Source: JBGLNJ01 sp041300525
GTDB lineage: Bacteria > Chloroflexota > Anaerolineae > Fen-1058
Assembly (NCBI GenBank): GCA_041300525.1
Contig: JBGLNJ010000001.1
Location: 1,674,001-1,738,000 of the forward strand
Reading direction: 5' to 3'
Length of the DNA: 64,000 nucleotides
The translations under genes were made by a program, and so were the position numbers. Each line of letters begins with the position of its first letter. Positions within the stretch are counted from its first letter, which is position 1. Below, in pieces: positions 52,488 to 62,100 of this stretch. The notes under the pieces are model-generated. The model was not told the DNA's origin. It saw nothing but the letters and a program-made list of their open reading frames with translations, and made no database searches.

Positions 52488-53294
52488 TTATCCTGCAGAC
52501 GAATGACCAAACCCTGACCAGTGTTCAACGATCAGCTTGGTCAACAATGCTCCTATTATCAATGCGACCCATAGAAAACCATAGAGCAACGCCGAGGAGA
52601 GAACCTCATCTGCTCCAGGCGTGTTTTGAACCCAATTAATAAAGACATCATGCACGTAATGGAAAATGATCGCAGGCAACAGGGAACCCGTCTTGAGAAC
52701 CACATAGGCAAATAGCAACCCCATAAAAAAAAGACTGATTAGGTCTATGGCCACCTCAAGATTTAGAACACTCAAGTGCATCATCGTAAAAAGAAAGGCC
52801 GACAACAATATCGCTCTACGGCCTGGAAAGAGGCGCATAAACAGCACCAAGATAATGCCACGAAAGAAAACTTCTTCCCAAATACCGCGTGTCAAACCCT
52901 TCACCCAGCGCAGCGGCGGAACAGTGCTCCCATCAATCACAAAATGCCCGGTGAGCCAAGAAGCTAATAAAATGCTTGAGAGGGTCAGAATGGCTAACAA
53001 TAGCCCCAGCAAAATATTGCGTCCAAGAGGCTGCACTGGGAGTAACCGTATGTCGCGGCAATACTCCTTGAAAGTTTTGCGCCCATTCGGCAACCCCAAC
53101 ACAAAAGGCATGAGATATAGGGCTACAACCCCAAGGCTGAAGAACAATAACAAAGGGGGAAGGATTTTCCCTGCCGGTATTAACTCCAATGTGCATAAGC
53201 CCGCAAATCCAACCGCTGTCAGGGCAATAGCAATCCTAGGGCGATTGGCTAAGGGGGAATTGAAAATCATTTGTGGTGCTTTATTCGCGGTCAC
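52488..53294 (-). CDS. CPBP-family intramembrane metalloprotease
   Basis: 268 residues from GTG 53292-53294, preceded by AGGAG. The longer frame to 53405 has no such site. About eight helices. CAAX/CPBP motifs: TRGIWEEVFFRGIIL (EExxxR), FLFTMMHL (FxxxH) and FHYVHDVF (HxxxD). A membrane-embedded zinc protease; the substrate is unknown, and CPBP proteins may process prenylated or secreted peptides. Less GC-rich than its neighbours. Confidence 0.85.
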   Translation of the reverse strand: MTANKAPQMIFNSPLANRPRIAIALTAVGFAGLCTLELIPAGKILPPLLLFFSLGVVALYLMPFVLGLPNGRKTFKEYCRDIRLLPVQPLGRNILLGLLLAILTLSSILLASWLTGHFVIDGSTVPPLRWVKGLTRGIWEEVFFRGIILVLFMRLFPGRRAILLSAFLFTMMHLSVLNLEVAIDLISLFFMGLLFAYVVLKTGSLLPAIIFHYVHDVFINWVQNTPGADEVLSSALLYGFLWVALIIGALLTKLIVEHWSGFGHSSAG

Positions 53295-53635
53295 GATTGC
53301 TTCTCCTGAAACTGTAGTTTGGGATGAAGAGAAAGACACTGAACGAAAGTCCAGCGGCCCACTGCCCGATTGCTGCAATCGTGCGGCGGGCATAGGCAGG
53401 CACAAAGAACTTTTAGCAAGACGAGGTCAACTAACCAAAAACTTTCTTTGTGCCTTGGTGGTGAGATAAAGGTCAACCGTCTGAACGTTTACCACGCCGG
53501 TAACGCAAGATCGCGATAAGTGTATTGTATTTTGCCCGACCTGACAAGTCGCTGCCTGGGCCAGGGTGCGCGCCCTCTCTTCTCCCCGTGGGAGAAGGGC
53601 TGGGGATGAGGGACGCACACTTGATGGGCAAGCTC
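53295..53635. other. 341-bp gap without a gene
   Basis: No coding sequence that I can support. It holds a common hairpin-type repeat at about 53571-53608 (CTTCTCCCCGTGGGAGAAG). The rest is unassigned. Confidence 0.4.
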
Positions 53636-54841
53636 TCATCGCTGCGCGGGCAGCAATTTGGCGGCCTTGGCGATGGCGGCTTGCACGCGCGCCTCATCCG
53701 CGCGGACGGGAACACTTTCGGCCAGCGCCGGTTGGCCGCCGCCTTGTGTGTTAAGCATACGCGCCGCGGCGCGGACGATGGCGGTCATGTCATGGCACAC
53801 ATCGGCAGAGCGCGCAAACACCAGTTGCGCCCGGCTGCCGGCTGTGCCGAGCAGCGCCACAAGGTCCGGCTGGGCCACGACGAGGCGCGCGAGTTGCCGC
53901 ACCTCGGCCACATCGCGCTCAGGGTACACACGCCGAACGACGCGCGCCCCATTAGCCGCTTCGGCGCTCGCGGCCAGGGCCTCCGCCTCAAAGCCGACAA
54001 CCTGCCCGCGCAGCGTCTCCAACTCTGCCCGCGCCGCGTTCCATTCGGACGTCAGGCGCGTGACCACCGGCGCGACATTCGCCGCAGCCACGCCGAGGTT
54101 CCCAGCGACCAGCGCGAGCGTCTGCTCTGCCTGGCGGAACTCGGCCAGCGCACGCGCGCCGCACGCGAACTGGACACGCAACCGCTCGCCGCGCGCCTCG
54201 CAACCGAGCACCTTGATCAGTCCCATCTCGCCGGTCCGCGCGATGTGAACGCCCTGGCAGGCTGTCACACCCGTGCCCTCAACGCTCACCACTTGCAGCG
54301 GCCATGCTGCGCCAGGAGGAACTGCCAAACCGATCTTGCCGGCCTGCGCCGCATCCACCGACGCGATGCGGACGGCGCGATTGCCCCACACGATTTCATT
54401 CGCGGTTGATTCGGCCTGTTCCACTTGCGCCGACGAGACATCGGGCCGGCTCAACTCAAGCCACGCGGCTTGTTCGGTCACCGTAATGCCCAACGCCACC
54501 GCCCCGGACGCTTGCGCCAGGGCGTGCGCCAGCAAGTGACCGGCGGTATGCTGCCGCATCGCGTCCAGGCGGCGCGGCCATTCGATCCGCGCCTGGACCT
54601 GGTCTTCCCAGATTTCTTCGGAAAGCACATGGAGGGTTTCGCCGTCTTCGCGCACAATGATGTCTATTACCGGCGCCCGGTTGAGCCAGCCCCGGTCGGC
54701 GGGCTGCCCGCCTGTGCCGGGATAAAACGCCGTGCGGTCCAGCACTACGGCCAGGCGGCCGGCTGGCATCAATACCCGCTCAACGATGTGCGCGGAAAAT
54801 GTGGTGGTGTAGGCATCTTGGAGGTAGAGTTTTTCAGTCAT
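53636..54841 (-). CDS. Alanyl-tRNA editing protein, AlaX-L type with DHHA1 domain
   Basis: 401 residues from ATG 54839-54841 (MTEKLYLQDAYTTTFSA); an in-frame extension to 54976 lacks a site. The N-terminal part carries FYPGTGGQPADRG. The editing-site zinc ligands are HTAGHLLAH (HxxxH) and ACQGVHIARTGEMG (CxxxH). A DHHA1-like C-terminal domain follows (CHDMTAIVRAAARMLNTQGGG). It deacylates Ser- or Gly-tRNA(Ala). It lacks the catalytic synthetase part of AlaRS, so it acts in trans. Confidence 0.9.
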   Translation of the reverse strand: MTEKLYLQDAYTTTFSAHIVERVLMPAGRLAVVLDRTAFYPGTGGQPADRGWLNRAPVIDIIVREDGETLHVLSEEIWEDQVQARIEWPRRLDAMRQHTAGHLLAHALAQASGAVALGITVTEQAAWLELSRPDVSSAQVEQAESTANEIVWGNRAVRIASVDAAQAGKIGLAVPPGAAWPLQVVSVEGTGVTACQGVHIARTGEMGLIKVLGCEARGERLRVQFACGARALAEFRQAEQTLALVAGNLGVAAANVAPVVTRLTSEWNAARAELETLRGQVVGFEAEALAASAEAANGARVVRRVYPERDVAEVRQLARLVVAQPDLVALLGTAGSRAQLVFARSADVCHDMTAIVRAAARMLNTQGGGQPALAESVPVRADEARVQAAIAKAAKLLPAQR

Positions 54842-55035
54842 GCATGTGATTATACCACTAGAGACGGCAAAAGTAGTAGAGGAAAGTAACAGTGTAAGGG
54901 ACGTGGAAAAACAAATCATCCCGTCCGTCAACTGCCGAGCACTGGAAGCCCACTCCGGCGTCAGGGATTTGCACACTCACGGGCGCAGGTGACACGAAGA
55001 AACATAAAGCTCTTGTAACTGCTCAGCTCAGCCAT

Positions 55036-55120
55036 CGAATGAATTCGACGGCTGGCACTAAAAACCCGCTTCAGTATAACTGAAGCGGGTTACGTCCCAT
55101 CTCAGCCGCGAATTCATTCG
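55036..55120. repeat. Nested palindromic element (85 bp)
   Basis: Outer arms CGAATGAATTCGACGGCTGG (55036-55055) and CAGCCGCGAATTCATTCG (55103-55120) enclose a perfect inner stem AACCCGCTTCAGT / ACTGAAGCGGGTT (55063-55075, 55079-55091) with an ATA loop. It lies in the 422-bp gap (54842-55263) between divergent alaX and deoR genes. Apart from this element and the deoR promoter I see nothing in that gap. Confidence 0.75.
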
Positions 55121-55206
55121 CGGCGGTTGCTTTTCTCGTTTCTTCGTGTGCCTTCGTGGAGAAAAATGAAATTCCTATTAACTCACGTTGAATTGCAATT
55201 TGCATA

Positions 55207-55235
55207 TTGACACGGCTTTCGTTTTGTGCTATATT
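55207..55235 (+). promoter_or_regulatory. Promoter of the deoR-GAF operon
   Basis: TTGACA (55207-55212), 17 bp, TATATT (55230-55235), 28 bp before the deoR ATG. This rules out the in-frame start at 55207. Confidence 0.8.
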
Positions 55236-55263
55236 ATGCTCAACTCAATCACTAACGAGCAAA

Positions 55264-56052
55264 ATGGGTCAAATATCAATCGCAAACGATCAACCCTTCA
55301 AGATTGAGCGCCATTCCCAGATCAAAAAGCTGGTCGAAGAAAAACGGCGCGTGACCGTCGTCGAGTTGAGTACTCTCCTCAACGTCAGTGAAGCCACCGT
55401 CCGCCGTGATCTGGAAGAGTTAGACGGCCAATGGCTGCGGCGCATCCATGGTGGCGCTATCCGCCTGGAGCGCGCCGCCAAAGAGCCGCCGATGATGGAG
55501 CGCGTCGCCGAGCAGGAAGATGAAAAGAAACGCATCGGACGCGCGGCGGCCCAACTGGCCCAAGAAGGCGAAACAATTTTTCTCGGGAGTGGCACGACCA
55601 CCATGGAGATTGTTCACCACTTGCCAGAGGCCATCCGCCTGACGGCCATCACCAACTCGCTGCCGGTCGTCAACGCGCTGGCCGGACGCCCCAACATTGA
55701 ATTGATCGTCATCGGCGGCATGTTTCGCCCCAGCGAGCTTTCGATGGTTGGGCACATTGCAGAGCACGCCATCCGCGAATTCAGGGCCGACCGCGTCTTT
55801 ATGGGGATGCGCGCGATTGACGCCAAGCACGGCTTTACCAACGATTTCTTGCCCGAAACGACCACCGACCGCACCCTCATGAGCATCGCTCCTCAAGTCG
55901 TCGTCGTCGCGGATCACACCAAGTTCGGCTTGGTCAGTTCTGTGTTCGTCGCGCCCATCACCGCAGCTCATCTCATCATCACCGACACCGACACTCCGTC
56001 CGAAATCGTCGCCGAGCTGCGCGAGCTGGGCGCTGAGGTTCTCTTGGCATGA
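55264..56052 (+). CDS. DeoR-family transcriptional regulator
   Basis: 262 residues from ATG 55264. N-terminal DeoR helix-turn-helix: RHSQIKKLVEEKRRVTVVEL, LLNVSEATVRRDLEEL and RIHGGAI. The sugar-phosphate-isomerase-like effector domain carries IFLGSGTTTMEIV, TAITNSLPVVNAL and VVVADHTKFG. Such regulators respond to phosphosugars. Its stop overlaps the start of the GAF gene (ATGA), so regulator and GAF protein are made together. Confidence 0.92.
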   Translation: MGQISIANDQPFKIERHSQIKKLVEEKRRVTVVELSTLLNVSEATVRRDLEELDGQWLRRIHGGAIRLERAAKEPPMMERVAEQEDEKKRIGRAAAQLAQEGETIFLGSGTTTMEIVHHLPEAIRLTAITNSLPVVNALAGRPNIELIVIGGMFRPSELSMVGHIAEHAIREFRADRVFMGMRAIDAKHGFTNDFLPETTTDRTLMSIAPQVVVVADHTKFGLVSSVFVAPITAAHLIITDTDTPSEIVAELRELGAEVLLA

Positions 56053-59051
56053 CCGACTCGCCTGCCCCGGTGTTGGCGCGGGATCTGCCGCGGCTGGGCA
56101 TCCCGAGCTGTTACCTATCGTTGTACGAGGACCCGAAATCGCCCACCGAGTGGTCCCGGTTGATCCTGGCCTACGACAAGAGGGGACGCGTCGAACTAGA
56201 GTCCGGCGGGCGGCGCTTCCCCTCTCGCCAATTGGCGCCGGGCGGAATGTACCGGCGCGAGAACTGCTGGAGCATGTCGCTCGAACCGATCTACTTTCGA
56301 GAGAATCAACTGGGGTTTGCCCTGCTCGAAGTAGGCCCGCAGCAAGCAGAGATCTGCGAGGCGCTGCGCATGCAATTCAGCAGCGCGCTGCAGAAAACGC
56401 TGCTCGTCCTCCAGGTGCAAAGTCGCGCGATCCAACTACAGGTGGCCGCCGAGGTTTCGCGCGCAGCCAGCAGCATTCTTGACCCAGACGAATTGCTCCG
56501 ACAAGTTGTGACGCTGGTCCGCGAGCGATTCAACCTGTACTATGTCGGCCTGTTCCTGGTGGATCAGACCGGCGAGTGGGCCGTGCTGCGAGCAGGCACC
56601 GGCGAAGCCGGCCAGGCGATGTTGAAACAAGGCCACAAACTCGAGATCAACAGCCATTCCATGATCGGTTGGTGTGTGGCCAACAAGCAAGCCCGCACAC
56701 ATGCGCCTGCGCGCAGTGCAGGTGTCGCGCTGGACGTGGGCCAGGAGGCCGTGCACTTTGAGAACCCGTTGTTGCCGCAGACTCGCTCCGAGCTGGCGTT
56801 GCCGCTCATCAGCCGAGGCGCGGCCATCGGCGCGCTGACCATCCAGAGCGCCCAGCCAGCTGCCTTCAGTTCGGACGACGTCGTCGTGTTCCAGACCATG
56901 GCCGACCAGGTGGCCGTGGCCCTGGAGAACGCCCGCCTGTTCGAGCAGACTCAGGCCCGCACGGAGTGGCTGGCGGTTGTCAACCGCATCGCCAAAGTGG
57001 CCAGCGCCACCCTCCACCTGGACGATCTGATGGAGGCAGTGTATCGGGAGATCACCCCCGCCTTCCAGCCCGATGCTTTCTTCATCGCCCTCTATGACCA
57101 GGAGACCAATGAACTGGATATGCACTTTGTGGTGGACGAAGGAGTACAGAGGCCGCCGGAGCGGGTGCCCCTGGGCACTGGATTGACCTCCATTGTCGTC
57201 ACCGAAAAGAAACCTTTGATCATCCGAGATGAACAAGAGTTGGCTCGCCTGCTGCCATCGGCGCGGATCGTTGGATCAATGAAGCCGGCCGTATCCTGGG
57301 TGGGAGCGCCACTGCTCGCCGGCGAGCGGGTGCTCGGGGTCATCAATATACAGTCATACCGTCCCGACGTCTGGGATGAGGAGGACGAACAGTTGCTCTT
57401 TACCGTCGCCGACCAGGTGGCGGTGGCCCTGGAGAACGCTCGGCTATTCGAGCGCGCACAGCAGGCCACTCTGCAGATGCGCGGGCGTGTGCAAGAGATG
57501 GACGCTCTCAACGACATCGGACGCAAGATAGACGAGACCCCATCCATACCCGAGTTCCTGCAATGGGCGGCAGAGCGCATCCCGCCCGCCATGCAGTACC
57601 CCGATGTGTGCCAGGTTGCTATCGAATTTGAAGGTCAGGTCTATGGCGCAGCCGAGGCGGTGAATCTGCCCCGCCAGATCGTGCAATCCCTGCGCATGGG
57701 CGGCCAGGTGGTAGGCCGGATCTGCATCGCCTACACTGAAGAGCACGACTTTTTGAACGAGGAGAGCGCGCTGCTAGGCGACATTGACCGGCGAGTGAGC
57801 GGCTATATCGAAAGCCGACACCTGTTCGAGGAGGCCCGCAGCCGGGCCGACGAGCTGGCTGTGCTGAACGAGCTGAGCCAATCCCTGACTGCCCGACTGA
57901 ATGTGGAACAGGTGCTGGAAGAGACCTACCGACAGGCTTCCCGCCTGTTGGACACTACCAATTTTTTCATTGCCTTCTACGTCGCAGAGAGGAATGAGGT
58001 CAACATTGCCTTTGAGGTTTTGGAATCGGAAAGATACAAACAGGTCACTGCCTTTCCCGCGAATCAGGGCTTTACCGGCTATGTTGTCCGCAACCGCACG
58101 AGCTTGCTCGTGCCGGATAAAGCGCGCGAGTGGGAGGAAAAGTTGGGAGTAGTCATGCCGGGAGGGATGAGGCTGGCTGTATCCTGGCTGGGAGCGCCGC
58201 TGATTGTCGGCGATCAGGTGATAGGGGCGATAGTCGTCCGGAGTTTCACCACCCCGCATGCCTTTAGTGAGCACGACCGCGATCTGCTGACCGCTATCGC
58301 CAGCCAGATGGCGATCGCCGTCCAGAACACGCGGTTGTATGAACAAGCCCAGGTCCGCGCAGAGGAACTGACCGTGTTGAATGAAATGAGCCGTACTTTG
58401 ACCGGGGTGTTGAATGTGGACACGGTGATCGAGAATATCTATCACTATGCCTCCCGCCTGTTGGACACGACCAACTTTTACGTTGCTTTGCACAACCCGG
58501 AAACCGATGAGGTCTCTTTCCCATTGGCCTTTGAGCACGGACGGCAAGCCAACTGGAAATCTCGCCAGGCCGCACACGGGATGACGGAATACGTGATTCG
58601 AACCCGTGAGCCGCTGCTCATCAAAGAGCGCGTCGCTGCGCGGTTGGAGGAGCTAGGCATCGCGAGGGTGGGGCAGGAGGCTCAATCGTGGCTGGGCGTG
58701 CCCTTGATGGTAGGCCAGCGGGTGATCGGTATGGTCGCAGTTCAGACCTATACCACTCCACGGCTCTACAATGAACACCACTATGATCTATTGAGTTCTA
58801 TCGCCAATCAGGCCGCCATCGCCATCGAGAATGCAAGCCTGTTCGAGCAGACTCGAGCCCGCGCCGAGCGCGAGCGCACCATTCGCGAGATCTCCGACAA
58901 GGTGCAACGGGCCACAGATATGGAAACCCTGGCGCGCATCACGGCAGAGGAATTGAACCGGGCGCTTGGCGGCTCGCGCGCTTACGTGCGCCTGGGTACC
59001 GAGGCCCTGCAACCGCCGAATGACAACCATCCGGCATGGGAGATCGCCTAG
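56049..59051 (+). CDS. Multi-GAF sensor protein without output domain
   Basis: 1000 residues. N-terminal domain (LGIPSCYLSLYEDP, EWSRLILAYD) of a type seen next to GAF arrays in Chloroflexota. At least four GAF domains follow, about 140-300, 305-475, 610-775 and 780-940, with a weaker one near 490-600. Each array segment ends AVALENARLFEQTQ or similar coiled linkers. The C-terminus starts another unit (REISDKVQRATDMETLARIT) and stops after about 45 residues. No histidine kinase, GGDEF or phosphatase domain is present. Coupled to deoR by ATGA. Confidence 0.88.
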   Translation: MTDSPAPVLARDLPRLGIPSCYLSLYEDPKSPTEWSRLILAYDKRGRVELESGGRRFPSRQLAPGGMYRRENCWSMSLEPIYFRENQLGFALLEVGPQQAEICEALRMQFSSALQKTLLVLQVQSRAIQLQVAAEVSRAASSILDPDELLRQVVTLVRERFNLYYVGLFLVDQTGEWAVLRAGTGEAGQAMLKQGHKLEINSHSMIGWCVANKQARTHAPARSAGVALDVGQEAVHFENPLLPQTRSELALPLISRGAAIGALTIQSAQPAAFSSDDVVVFQTMADQVAVALENARLFEQTQARTEWLAVVNRIAKVASATLHLDDLMEAVYREITPAFQPDAFFIALYDQETNELDMHFVVDEGVQRPPERVPLGTGLTSIVVTEKKPLIIRDEQELARLLPSARIVGSMKPAVSWVGAPLLAGERVLGVINIQSYRPDVWDEEDEQLLFTVADQVAVALENARLFERAQQATLQMRGRVQEMDALNDIGRKIDETPSIPEFLQWAAERIPPAMQYPDVCQVAIEFEGQVYGAAEAVNLPRQIVQSLRMGGQVVGRICIAYTEEHDFLNEESALLGDIDRRVSGYIESRHLFEEARSRADELAVLNELSQSLTARLNVEQVLEETYRQASRLLDTTNFFIAFYVAERNEVNIAFEVLESERYKQVTAFPANQGFTGYVVRNRTSLLVPDKAREWEEKLGVVMPGGMRLAVSWLGAPLIVGDQVIGAIVVRSFTTPHAFSEHDRDLLTAIASQMAIAVQNTRLYEQAQVRAEELTVLNEMSRTLTGVLNVDTVIENIYHYASRLLDTTNFYVALHNPETDEVSFPLAFEHGRQANWKSRQAAHGMTEYVIRTREPLLIKERVAARLEELGIARVGQEAQSWLGVPLMVGQRVIGMVAVQTYTTPRLYNEHHYDLLSSIANQAAIAIENASLFEQTRARAERERTIREISDKVQRATDMETLARITAEELNRALGGSRAYVRLGTEALQPPNDNHPAWEIA

Positions 59052-59119
59052 CCCGTCGCACACTCACCCAGCGGCCAGGCGCGCTTGACAATGGGCTTTG
59101 CAAACCACCGGTGGTGACC

Positions 59120-62100
59120 ATGACAAAAGAGAGTAAAGCGATGAACAAGACTGTCGGCAACAAGCCGGCAAAGACGCGCGACACGGCCAGGCGCCGCCTG
59201 GCGGATCGCGAGGCGGAAATGGAGCGGCTCCAGAAGCTATGGGAGCAGGCGCAAGAACAAGGCAAGCTGGTGTTGATCAGCGGTCCTGGCGGCGTCGGCA
59301 AGACCCGGCTGCTGGAAGAGTTGGGGGAACGGGTCGGGACGAGCGGCGCGGGCGTGGCGCGCGGGCAGTGCGTGGTCAGTGGACGCAGCGCCTATCGCCC
59401 GTGGTGCGAGGTGCTGCGAACGCTGCTTGGGCCTGTGGAGCGAGCGAACGAAGTGCTGATGAAGCGCATCGGACCAGTGCTGGCAGCGCTGCTGCCCGAG
59501 TTGTGGGCGCGGCCCTACCTGGCGGGCCAAACGCCGCCGGTGGAGTTAGATCCCCAGGCGGCGCAACTGCGGCTGAACAGCGCGATCGTGCGGCTATTGC
59601 GGGCGGCGGCGGAGATCCGGCCCACGCTGGTCGTGATCGAGGATGCACACTGGGCGGACGAAGCCAGTCTAGCTTTGTTGACGTTTCTGGCGCGGGTGCC
59701 TCGGCTAGCGGGGCTGCTGGTCGGCGTGACGTGGTGCGACGAGGGGCTTGCCCTGGAGCATCCTTTGCGGGCGTTGCCCGACAACCAGGCCGAGCGGATC
59801 GCCTTGTCTCCGCTGCCACTGGAAGCCACCGCCGACTTGGCCCGCTCGATGTTGGGATTGAATGAACTGCCGGCCGCGTTGATCGAACGGCTGCAGCAAG
59901 CGGCGGGAGGCAACCCGCTCTTGACGCAAGAGTTGATCTGCGCGTGGGCCGAGGAAGGCGCAATCCTGCAGTCCACCGTGGACGGTTGGCGGGTGAATGA
60001 AACGGCGCTCCGGGCGACACGCCTGCCGGAAGGCCTGCCGCAGGTGATAGAGCAGCGGCTGGCGCGCCTGTCGCCCGAAGTGCAGGCGGCATTGCGCGGA
60101 GCGGCGGTGGTGGGGTCCGTGTTTTGGGATGGCAGCGTGGAGGCCGTCAGTCAACTCTCCGAGCCGCAGGCGCGCGCGGCGCTGGAGGAGGGGCTGGACC
60201 AGGGCTGGCTCATTGAGCGACCCGCCCCGGCGTTCGAGGGAGAGCGCGAGTATCTGTTCGCCAACGCCGCCGTGCGAGAGGTTTGCTACGCCAACGTTCC
60301 TCAAGGCGAGCAAAGTGAGCTTCACCGTCGAGCGGCGGCGTGGCTGAAAGCGCAGGGTGATGAGCAAGTCAAGGAACACCTGGGCCTGCTGGCCGAGCAG
60401 TTGGACAAGGCGGGACAGGTGGACCAGGCGGTGATCTATCTCCGCCGGGCTGGGGAGCAGGCAGCCGGCCTGTTTGCCAATGCCGAGGCGGTAGCCTATC
60501 TCAGCCGCGCACTCGAACTCACGCCCGAGGGCCTGTCTCCCGAATACTATGCCGTCCTGTCGATCCGCGAAAAAGTGTACGACCTGCGGGGAGTGCGGGA
60601 GGCTCAACGGCGGGACTTGGCGGCGCTGCAGAAATTGGCCGAGATGATGGGCGATGCCGCCCAACCGCAAGCAGTTGGGTCGCGGCGGGCCGAGGTCGCT
60701 CTGCGCCAGGCGCGCTATGCCGAGGCGACGGGTGACTATGTGGCTGCTATCGCCGCCGCCCAAAAGGCCATCGAACTGGCCCGACACGTCCAAGACGCAA
60801 GCAGCGAGGCCGCCGGCCACATGCAGTGGGGATTTGCCCTTCGACGTCAGGGAGAGTACCAGGCCGCCCGACTCGAGCTTGAGCAGGCTATCATCCTGGC
60901 TCAAACCGCCGGTGCGGGCCGGGTGGAAACAGATAGCTTGGGCCAGCTTGCCTTTCTTTGCACGCAGCAAGGTGACTATGCCGGCGCCCGGCTTCGTGCA
61001 GAGCAGGCTCAGCGCCGCTGTCGCGAGATGGGTGATCGGCAAGGCGAGAGTTATGCAGGCAACGTTCTTGGCAATGCCTTTTCTGAACAGGGCGATTATA
61101 CCCAAGGGCAAGCTTGCTTTGAACAATCCTTGCAAATCTGCCGCGAGATCGGTGATCGCTGGGGCGAAGCCATGCGGCTCGTCAACTTGGGCTGGGTCTC
61201 TCTCGATCAGGGCCATTATGCCCAAGCCACCCAGTATTTGGAGCTGGCCTTGCAAACCAGCCGCGAGATTGGCGATCCGTCAGAGGAGGGTGAGGCGCTC
61301 AACCTCTTGGGCAGCGTCTGGATGGCGCAAGGCCGCTACGATCAGGCCCAGGATTGCTTTGAACAGGCGCTGCGTATCTTTCGCAAGATTGGCAATCAAG
61401 AAGGGGAATGTTGGGCGCTATCTCGATTGGGTTTGCTCTCGTGCAATGTGGGCGATCCGCAAGCCGCCCAAGAATATAGCCAACGCGCGCTATCCATCGG
61501 GCAAAAAATCCAGAGCGCTTATCAGAGCCACGCTCTGACGAACCTGGGCCACGCTCTGCTCGGGCTGAATCGGCCAGCAGAGGCCGCCGAGTATTATCGG
61601 CAAGCCGGGTCTCTCCAGCGTGGTTGGGGTCAGCACAAGTTGGCAATTGAGTCGTTGGCGGGGCTGGCCCGCGCGGCGCAGGCGCAAGCAGACTTGCCCC
61701 AGGCCCTGGCCTGCGTAGATGAGATCTTGGGCTACCTGAAAGATCATACGTTGGAAGGGGCCAAAGAGCCTTTTCGGGTCTATTGGACATGCTACTGCGT
61801 TTTGCAAGCTTGCCAGGACTCGCGCGCCCAAGACATTTTAGCCACAGCCCACCATCTATTGCAAGAACAGGCTGCCCAGATCACCGACGACGAGTTGCGG
61901 CGCTCGTTCCTGGAAAACGTGGCCGTTCACCGAGAGATTATTCAAGAGTTTGCCAGGCGACAGCCCGCCCCGGCCCCCGACACGCAAGCGGCGGAACCGA
62001 TGGCCGACAAATCAGCCCAGCCGCGCCGCCAAAAAACTCTGCCAGCCGGACTCGAGCACGCTCAAGAGACCTTATGGGAGGGCGAGAACCCTTTCCGCGC

